The position numbers were made by a program, and so were the translations under genes. From NCBI GenBank assembly GCA_014155875.1, contig JACEFZ010022404.1:295001-359000 (forward strand): a stretch of 64,000 bases of DNA, in the 5' to 3' direction. Origin of the DNA: Cepaea nemoralis. Its lineage: Eukaryota > Mollusca > Gastropoda > Stylommatophora > Helicidae. The notes beneath the pieces are model-generated. The model saw nothing but the letters and a program-made list of their open reading frames with translations, did no database searches and was not told the DNA's origin. Of this stretch, positions 57,426 through 64,000 are shown in pieces (positions within the stretch are counted from its first letter, which is position 1; each line of letters begins with the position of its first letter).

Positions 57426-58594
57426 ATTTGTAACCTGTATGATGAAAGTGTATAGGCCACTACGACTCTCTACAGATCACTAATAGCCGATAGCCACCCC
57501 TAACCAACGAATTTCACTAAGTTATACCAGCTACAATCAATAACACCGACCATCTTCACTTTTTAAGGTTCTCATTTGTACCCCAATGATGATAGTGTTT
57601 ACACTACTACGACCCTCTACATATCATATAACTGCCATATTTACATGTTTACCTATTACGATTTTCCTATGACACCTGTCACGACCCGAGGTTCGAACCA
57701 CTTAACCCTACCCCACACAGCGACACCCGCGCCCTATCTCTGAGCCCCCATCCCCACGCCGGCCCGCCCCTAGACCACCCGTGTAACCCTAAGCCTTACA
57801 CAGCACCAATGGAATGATGCTAGATTTTATGTCCAATACGGGTAAAGAAAGATGACAAAAAAATAGAAAGAAAGAAACCGAGAAGGAAGAGCACTGTACC
57901 ATACAAGCATCACTAGTATGATGATAGGTTTTTTTAAGCCCCGGCCCACTACAATCAATAATACCAGCTAATATAAAATTGTTAATCAAAAAAATTTATC
58001 ACACAAAACAGGAAGTAACAGTGGAAAAATACGTTCGATTATTTATTCATGGGTTGTATCCCTTAAAAATGTGGTCACCGTAGTATCCGCTTTTTGACGT
58101 CAGAGCATAGGATCATGACTTTTTATATAGTAAAATACAATGTCACCAAGTGGATCTGGATCCTTATTTCATACTTAGTTACCACCTGACATTCTACTGG
58201 AATGATGCTAGTTTTTATGTCCAATACGGATAAAGAAGGAAAAAAAAAAAAGAAAGAAAAAAAAAACAACCAAAGATGAAGAGCACTGTACCTTACAAGC
58301 ATCACTAGTATGATGATAGTTTTTTTTTAAAGCCCCGGCCCGCTACAATCAATAATACCTGCTAATATAAAATTTTTAAACATAAAATTTATCACACAAA
58401 AAAGGGAAGTAACAGTGCAAAAATACGTTCGATTATTTATTCATGGGTTTCATCCTTAGAAAATGTGGTCGCCGTAGGATCCGCTTTTTGACGTCAGAGC
58501 ATAGGATCATGACTTTTTATATAGTAAAATACAATGTCACCAAGTGGATCTGGATCCTTATTTCATACTTAGTTACCACCTGACATACTACTTA
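57426..58594 (-). repeat. Right terminal inverted repeat with a 400-bp internal duplication
   Basis: Reverse complement of the left TIR, but the outermost 400 bp are present twice in tandem (57790-58195 and 58196-58594). Each begins at TGGAATGATGCTAG and ends at the GTTACCACCTGACAT end sequence. The left TIR has one copy. Confidence 0.88.
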
Positions 58595-58772
58595 TGTTGA
58601 TTCCTAGGCTAGATTACGCTCATCAGCACGCCACGACTTTCTGAGCGACGGCTCCATTCTCTCACAAGTCACTGGCGCGACTCAAACCGCTTCCATTTCA
58701 CGTGCGCTCAAGTCAACCACGAGAGTATTCGGGCTTACGGAGAAAGTTATCAATTCCTCGGCCAGTGACATC
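58595..58772 (-). mobile_element. SINE 5' half, beyond the 9.5-kb insertion
   Basis: Minus strand: head ACTGGCCGAGGAATTGATAA, CCCGAATACTCTCGTGGTTG, then GGCGTGCTGATGAGCGTAAT and CTAGGAATCAACA at the break. It joins base for base with the 3' half ending at 49111. Confidence 0.93.
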
Positions 58773-58777
58773 GGCTA

Positions 58778-58982
<205 letters not shown>

Positions 58983-58989
58983 ATTTATT

Positions 58990-59552
58990 TTGTGTAGCCT
59001 TCAGTTACTACCACTCCGGAAACGCCTGCTTTTCAATAAAGCTAAACTAATTCACAAAATCCTGCATCGGAATGCCCCAAATTACCTTTTGCCATTGTTT
59101 AAATATAATGCTAGACACAGTAAACGTTTAAATATATTACACATTCCGAAGCCTAGGATTGACTTATACAAAACAAGCTTAACGTACTCTGCAGCTCAGC
59201 TGTGGAACAATCTTCCACAAGAAATCAAAGACATCACCAATCCCTATTCATATAATCGCAAATTACTCGAAAACTATCTCAGTACGGATTATCTTCCCCC
59301 TTCATAATAGAGATAATAATAATAATAATAACAAAACCCTAGTATAACAGCCAGTCCCCTTTTGTTAGGCCAGTATATTCCACATGACTAATAACAAGTG
59401 TCAGACCATTATCTAATTTTACTGTGTCGTGTAGTTTTGATGTTCGCATTTTGCCCATGCCTTTATAATGCATATATTTTATATTGTTGCTATTCTCTGT
59501 TAGCCTTGAATAATGTGCCCAATTCTTAACCCTTTGAAAATAAAGTTTGTTC
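58990..59552 (+). mobile_element. CR1/L2-like LINE 3' end, first copy
   Basis: Coding for the last 100 residues of the RT ORF, LLPLRKRLLFNKAKLIHKIL, then SAAQLWNNLPQEIKD and stop at about 59307. A 3' UTR with AATAAAGTTTGTT precedes the (CTAT)n tail. The same residues occur at 63717-63806 and beyond. Its upstream edge meets another (CTAT)n tract. Confidence 0.9.
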
Positions 59553-59585
59553 TATCTATCTATCTATCTATCTATCTATCAATCA

Positions 59586-59671
<86 letters not shown>

Positions 59672-59682
59672 TTATCTATCTG

Positions 59683-59745
<63 letters not shown>

Positions 59746-59833
59746 GTCTGTCTGTCTGTCTGTCTGTCTGTATGTCTGTCTGTCTATCTGCCTGCCTGTC
59801 TGTCTGTCTGTATATCTATCTATCTATCTATCT
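59553..59833. repeat. (CTAT)n tail joining two LINE copies
   Basis: About 280 bp of CTAT passing into CTGT. It begins directly after AATAAAGTTTGTT of the first LINE and ends at the first coding bases of the second. Confidence 0.98.
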
Positions 59834-60695
59834 ACCGGCTAACAGACAAGATTAGGTGGTTGGCTGTAAATCATAACGTAAAAAAGGCAAGCGTTCATAT
59901 TGGTATCAATGACACCATGAACAACCAGCAAATCACAACATCTCAACTGCTCGCGCTCTTGAACAGATTACGTCACACTTTTCCTAACTCGTCCATTTTC
60001 TTCTCCTACATCATATCACCGAGTTATGGATTCCAGCGTCGTCTAGATGACATAAATAACAACATATTGCAGAAGTTTTGTTCTCACAACAACATACAGT
60101 TCATCAACAACACACCGGTGTTTACTTCACAGACTGGAGCACCTAAAAAGCGACTTTATAAGGATCAAGTACATTTGTCTACATTGGGCACCAGCTTGCT
60201 CGCCAACAATATTAAATACCCACAACTTACACAACCTGCATCCAATACTGGATCGAGTGGACACTTTTAGCTACACCACCTCAAACACAAGCCAGACGAC
60301 ATACTGCCGCCACATCAAGCACAAATAGGCCAGAAGAGAGCAGACCACTCATAACCACGGCACCTGATATTCAAGCCATACGGAACATTTCCATCACACC
60401 AAATCCGTACAATACGTCCTCTTTCAAACAGGAGGGTTATAATTATGAAGATACGTTCCCTCTTCTCCACAGCAAGGATCAATCCAGTAGTAACAACAAC
60501 GTGCCACCACAGCTACCTGTTAGCCACGAATCAGAGTCTGTAGTTGGAAGTCGTTACACACCCGTAAGAAATCAACAGTATCCATTCCATTGTAACCCAG
60601 AGTTGTTATGCCTTACACGGTTTAGCCCAGCTTCACTTCGTCAGGCACTTATGATGTCGCTGTACCAAGGACCAACACAGCCTGGTATTTACTAG
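59834..60695 (+). pseudogene. LINE ORF1 with SGNH/esterase-type domain
   Basis: In the first frame, KKASVHIGINDTMN carries the GxND block and KDQVHLSTLGTSLLANNI the DxxH block, which are blocks III and V of SGNH hydrolases. CR1- and L2-type LINEs are known to carry such an esterase in ORF1. The block with the nucleophile Ser lies upstream and was lost in the truncation. A stop at 60268 and a shift lead to a second frame (60273-60695) with a Pro/Ser/Asn-rich segment and a terminal GFSPASLRQALMMSLYQG-like tail. Confidence 0.75.
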
Positions 60696-61204
60696 CATTT
60701 CAGCACAAAGCAACACCGGAACTCGGTACAAGAAAGACCTCTCCTAGAAAGTTTATGCACATACTTGGTTATTGATTTATATAGCAACATATTAGATTGT
60801 ACGTGGCTGTAAACATTGACTCGTATTGAAGTCACAGAGATTGTCACTTAGTTAGATATCTTTTATAATACTTTTTATCGCGTTTATACTCTGAGTGAGG
60901 GGGTCTTCACTCCCCTCTTTAAACAGAGACATTGACTTGTATAGTCATTTATTGATTCTTTTGGACAACAGTTGGTACTTAGCTTGTGAAGTAGTTTTTT
61001 CAAGTTAATTATTTGTTGTATGTTCTTTAATTCGTTTTGTTCCTTGTTTGCATTATATTCGTTGGTCTAATTAATTATATCGTTATAATATTGTCATTTA
61101 CTTATCGATTTGTATTACTGATATTTTGTAAGTTAATGTAATTGTGATTTTTTTATGATCTTGTATTTTTGCTTAAATTTGACTAATTTACACTTTCTTC
61201 ATGG
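60696..61204. other. Spacer between LINE ORF1 and ORF2
   Basis: AT-rich, with no frame. Position between ORF1 and ORF2 is as in other two-ORF LINEs. Confidence 0.6.
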
Positions 61205-62491
61205 ATGAAATGTCTGAGAAGTGGCACACACTGGCTCAATAAGTCAGGAATACGCCTTGGACACTTAAACATTTGCAGCTTATTTAACAAGCTACCAGAG
61301 TTATCTTCTATTCTTAATCAAAATTTTCATTTATTCGGCCTTCGTGAAAGTAGGCTTAATGATAAAATTTCAGATGAGGATATCTCTATTAAAGGGTACA
61401 AAGTTTTTAGAAGGGATCCCTGTAGGAAACAAGAGACAGGCATAGTAACCTATGTTTCTAATTTACTAAATGCTTACCGTAGGCTAGACTTTGAAACTTG
61501 CGAAATAGAATGTATTTGGTTAGAGCTAAAACTTCAAAATCGCACACCCCTGATAATTGGCTACCTCTATCGAAATCCCAGTGCTGGGACACACCTGGTA
61601 CGAAAACTTCACTACCATGATGGATGTGGTTTTCGCTTCTGGGAAGGAAATTATACTACTCGGAGACTTTAACATTGACACCAACAAATCCAACATAATA
61701 TGGGGATATATAATTGCATCATACAATTTCCAACAAATAGTACAACAAGCTACTAGAGTAACAAAGTCATCTTCAACAGTCATAGTTCACATTTATGTAA
61801 CTTGCTCAGACAACATCATAGAATGCACCGTACCCAATTGTGCAATGAGCGTTCACTACCCAATATGCTGCACTTGGTCTAAAAAAGTAATTACAACTCC
61901 TAAACATAAACACATAAGTGTAAAATATAGACGTTACAAAAATTTCAACCAAAACGCATTTTTACAGGACTTGCTCAGATCACCTCTAGACAATGTTTAT
62001 CAGCTTCCTGACCCGGATCATGTTCTGGAATTCTGGATGAAAACCTTTATTGATGTTTTTAATAGGCATGTGCCAGTCAAGGAACTTCGAGTAAAACACA
62101 ACGTCAAGCCACCTTGGATCACCCAGGAAATACTTGAAATTATGAGAGACAGAGATAAAGCACATAAAAAGCGGGATCTCAGTGCATACCGTACTCGTAG
62201 AAACAAAGTTCAATATAACATACGACGGGAAAAGAAAAATTACTTTAAGAACTTAGTAATGGATAAAACAAATAGTAAGGATATATGGAAAGCAATTAAC
62301 ACCTTGACAAACAAGTATAACTTCCGAAATTCTTTACCATCAAATCATATTACATGCGACCAATTCAGTAATTTTTTTCAAACTGACATAGACCAGTTGA
62401 AGGTTTCAATACCTAATTCTCTTTGCAACTTATCTTTATTGTCATCGTCTTGCGAGAATAGATGCTCCGCGATATTCTTTTCGACATACCG
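61205..62491 (+). pseudogene. LINE ORF2 endonuclease and linker
   Basis: N-terminal half 61205-61672: GIRLGHLNICSLFNKLPELS (catalytic Asn), LFGLRESRLNDKIS (Glu block, normally ETWL-like), IIGYLYRNPS. A shift near 61590 moves to the frame of 61557-62491: ILLGDFNIDTNKSN, and a final block reading MSVHYPICC where SDHYPI is expected. The usual Asp of that block is Val, a catalytic loss. A basic linker follows (RDRDKAHKKRDLSAYRTRRN). Confidence 0.85.
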
Positions 62492-63804
62492 CTAATGACA
62501 ATCACTGAAGTATTCACTTACCTCAGTAAAGACAATACCTCACCTGGGTTAGATGGAATCAGCAACCGGATTCTCCGCTGTGCTGCGCCAGTGATCTGTA
62601 CATCACTAACCTATGTATATAATCAGTGTCTCACCAAAGGCCACATTCCATCAGCTCTCAAAATAGCTAAAGTGTACCCTCTTCTTAAATCTGGTTCATT
62701 GGACAATGATCTCCCGAACAATTACATACTCATTTCCTTACTATCATTACTATCTAAGCCACTAGAAAAACACATCCATAAAGTAACATTACAGTATTTA
62801 GATCGCAACAAGCTTATTGTTGACAGCCAATCAGGATTTCGACTAAAATATTCTTGCCATACGGCCCTAACAAACATGATAGAAAATTGGCACCAGAATA
62901 TAAACTACAACAGTCTATGTGGAACTGTGTTTATTGATTTCAAGAAAGCATTTGATATGATAGACCATGTTATTTTAATTAAAAAACTTGAGACAATGAA
63001 AATTGGCCCTAATATCTCTAATATCATCTTTTCTATCAAACAGAAAGCAAGTAGTATCACATAATAAATCTCTGTCTCAAACCACTACCTTCAATATTGG
63101 AGTACCGCAAGGCTCTATTCTTGGCCCTCTATTATTTGCCATATGTATTAACGATCTACCTTTGCATCTTTCGTCGTCCTAAGATCTATTTGCAGATGAC
63201 TATACAGTGTACACAAACGCTTAAAACTGTATTTTACTGGAGTCGTCTTTACAACAAGAATTAAATAATGTAGTTAGGTGTAGCTATTCAAACCGTATGC
63301 AAATTAACATCACTAAAACAAGAGCAGTGTTATTAACAACCAGACAAAGACTTCAAACTCTAAGCTCACACACATCACTTCAACTTCACATCGATAACAT
63401 GCCAGTGGAAAGTGTAATTGAGCACAAAACATTAGGCCTAATCATTGATAGAAACCTAACCTTTAATTCCCACGTTCAAGCGCTCATTAAACAAACAGCG
63501 AAAAAAGTCTACCAACTCGCCAAAATTAAAAACTTCCTTGATAAGGACACAAGGAAACTATTCTATACTGCTCATATACAGATACACTTTGACTACTGCT
63601 CTACAATCTGGGACGGTTGTTCTAATTCAAACACCAAACGACTTTACTTACTCCAGAAACGGACCATGAGCCTAATTTATAGCAAACATTTATCTGACAA
63701 TCCTAGCCTGCATAAACGCCTTCAGTTACTACCATTCCGCAAACGCATGCTTTTCAATAAAGCTAAACTAATTCACAAAATCCTGCATCGGAATGCCCCA
63801 AATT
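62462..63804 (+). pseudogene. LINE ORF2 reverse transcriptase
   Basis: Frame 62462-63061: LSKDNTSPGLDGISNRILRC, ALKIAKVYPLLKSGSLDND, SQSGFRLKYSCHTALTNMI and VFIDFKKAFDMIDHVIL (motif A). After a stop and shift near 63061: GVPQGSILGPLLFAICINDL (motif B) and DLFADDYTVYTNA (motif C). Then 63297-63804: GLIIDRNLTFNSHVQALIKQ and TIWDGCSNSNTKRLYLLQ (thumb). The stop after HRNAPN at 63804 is a C-to-A type change not shared by the first copy (HRNAPNYLLPLF). RT catalytic residues are kept. Confidence 0.85.
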
Positions 63805-64000
63805 AACTTTGGCCATTGTTTAAATATAATGCTAGACACAGTAAACGTTTAAATATACTACACATTCCGAAGCCTAGGATTGACTTATACAAATCAAGGT
63901 TAACGTACTCTGCAGCTCAGCTGTGAAACAATCTTCCACAAGAAATCAAAGACATCACCAATCCATATTCATATAATCGCAAAATTATTCGAACACTATC

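Larger units (their letters stand above)
49112..58594. mobile_element. 9.5-kb composite TIR element carrying a C2H2 gene
   Basis: Inserted into a SINE whose halves abut both ends. Long inverted repeats (49112-49895 and 57426-58594) enclose eight 146-bp units, a spliced-looking C2H2 gene, a 60-bp satellite and a later LINE. Without the LINE it is about 6.7 kb. Both ends read TAAGTA... inward. The target duplication is TG, or up to TATG if the last bases of the element are counted differently. No transposase or integrase is recognisable, so it is either nonautonomous or belongs to an unrecognised class. Confidence 0.85.
59834..64000 (+). mobile_element. CR1/L2-like LINE, second copy, runs off the window
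   Basis: Order: ORF1 (59834-60695), an AT-rich spacer (60696-61200), and ORF2 with APE endonuclease (61205 to about 61900) and RT (62462-63804 and beyond). It starts within ORF1, directly after the (CTAT)n tract, so it is 5' truncated. The last 200 bases repeat the end of the first copy. Several single-base shifts and stops show decay, but the order is complete. Confidence 0.9.

Noticed and set aside
49112..58594. Polinton/Maverick identity for the 9.5-kb element
   Set aside because: Long TIRs fit, but there is no polymerase, integrase, ATPase or capsid-like frame, and no clear 6-bp target duplication.

Overview
The window is eukaryotic, repeat-dominated genomic DNA. It is AT-rich with long dinucleotide and tetranucleotide microsatellites, tRNA-derived SINEs, decayed non-LTR retrotransposons of at least five lineages, and hAT, piggyBac, Tc1/mariner and Helitron-like DNA transposons. 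Splice, TATA and AATAAA signals also point to a eukaryote. I found no operon, bacterial ribosome binding site, CRISPR array, genuine tRNA or rRNA gene, and no recognisable conserved host gene. The mix of RTE-like, RNase H-bearing, CR1/L2-like and restriction-like-endonuclease LINEs fits an invertebrate metazoan. A lophotrochozoan, perhaps a mollusc, is my guess; the sequence does not prove it.

Layout. 0-10 kb: a SINE, RTE-like LINE fragments, two oppositely oriented RNase H/APE LINEs (781-3640 minus, 4165-6245 plus) and a broken Tc1/mariner transposase (7389-8830 minus). 10-12 kb: SINEs, then a hAT relic broken by Helitron-like satellite units. 12-21 kb: mostly unassignable sequence, with two hAT-type MITEs that have exact 8-bp target duplications (18725-19894 and 19941-20822). 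22-30 kb: two tandem copies of an R2-superfamily (RLE-type) LINE, both carrying the same solo-LTR-like insertion; an empty copy of the insertion site lies at 22098-22102. 30-31.9 kb: polypyrimidine tract and Helitron-like satellite units. 31.9-36.8 kb: a giant inverted repeat of one LINE around a (TA)n centre, its right arm interrupted by another LINE. 37-47 kb: LINE and SINE relics and a piggyBac element with TTAA ends (40350-42961).

49.1-58.6 kb is the most unusual region. A 9.5-kb insertion splits a SINE. It has terminal inverted repeats of about 0.8-1.2 kb, eight subterminal 146-bp tandem units, a small two-exon-looking gene (TATA box, donor, acceptor, AATAAA) encoding a two-finger C2H2 protein, and a 60-bp satellite. 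A 2.7-kb LINE inserted later left an 11-bp target duplication. A perfect p53-type response element lies just upstream of the TATA box. I see no transposase, so how the element moves is unknown.

58.8-64 kb: two head-to-tail copies of a CR1/L2-like LINE whose (CTAT)n 3' tail directly abuts the next copy. The second copy keeps an esterase-type ORF1 and a frameshifted APE/RT ORF2, and runs off the window.

Nearly every protein-like segment is a retroelement or transposase domain in some state of decay. The best preserved are the C2H2 gene, the zinc-finger-ended LINE at 34697-35853, the RT at 32 kb, and the CR1-like RT at 62-63.8 kb.
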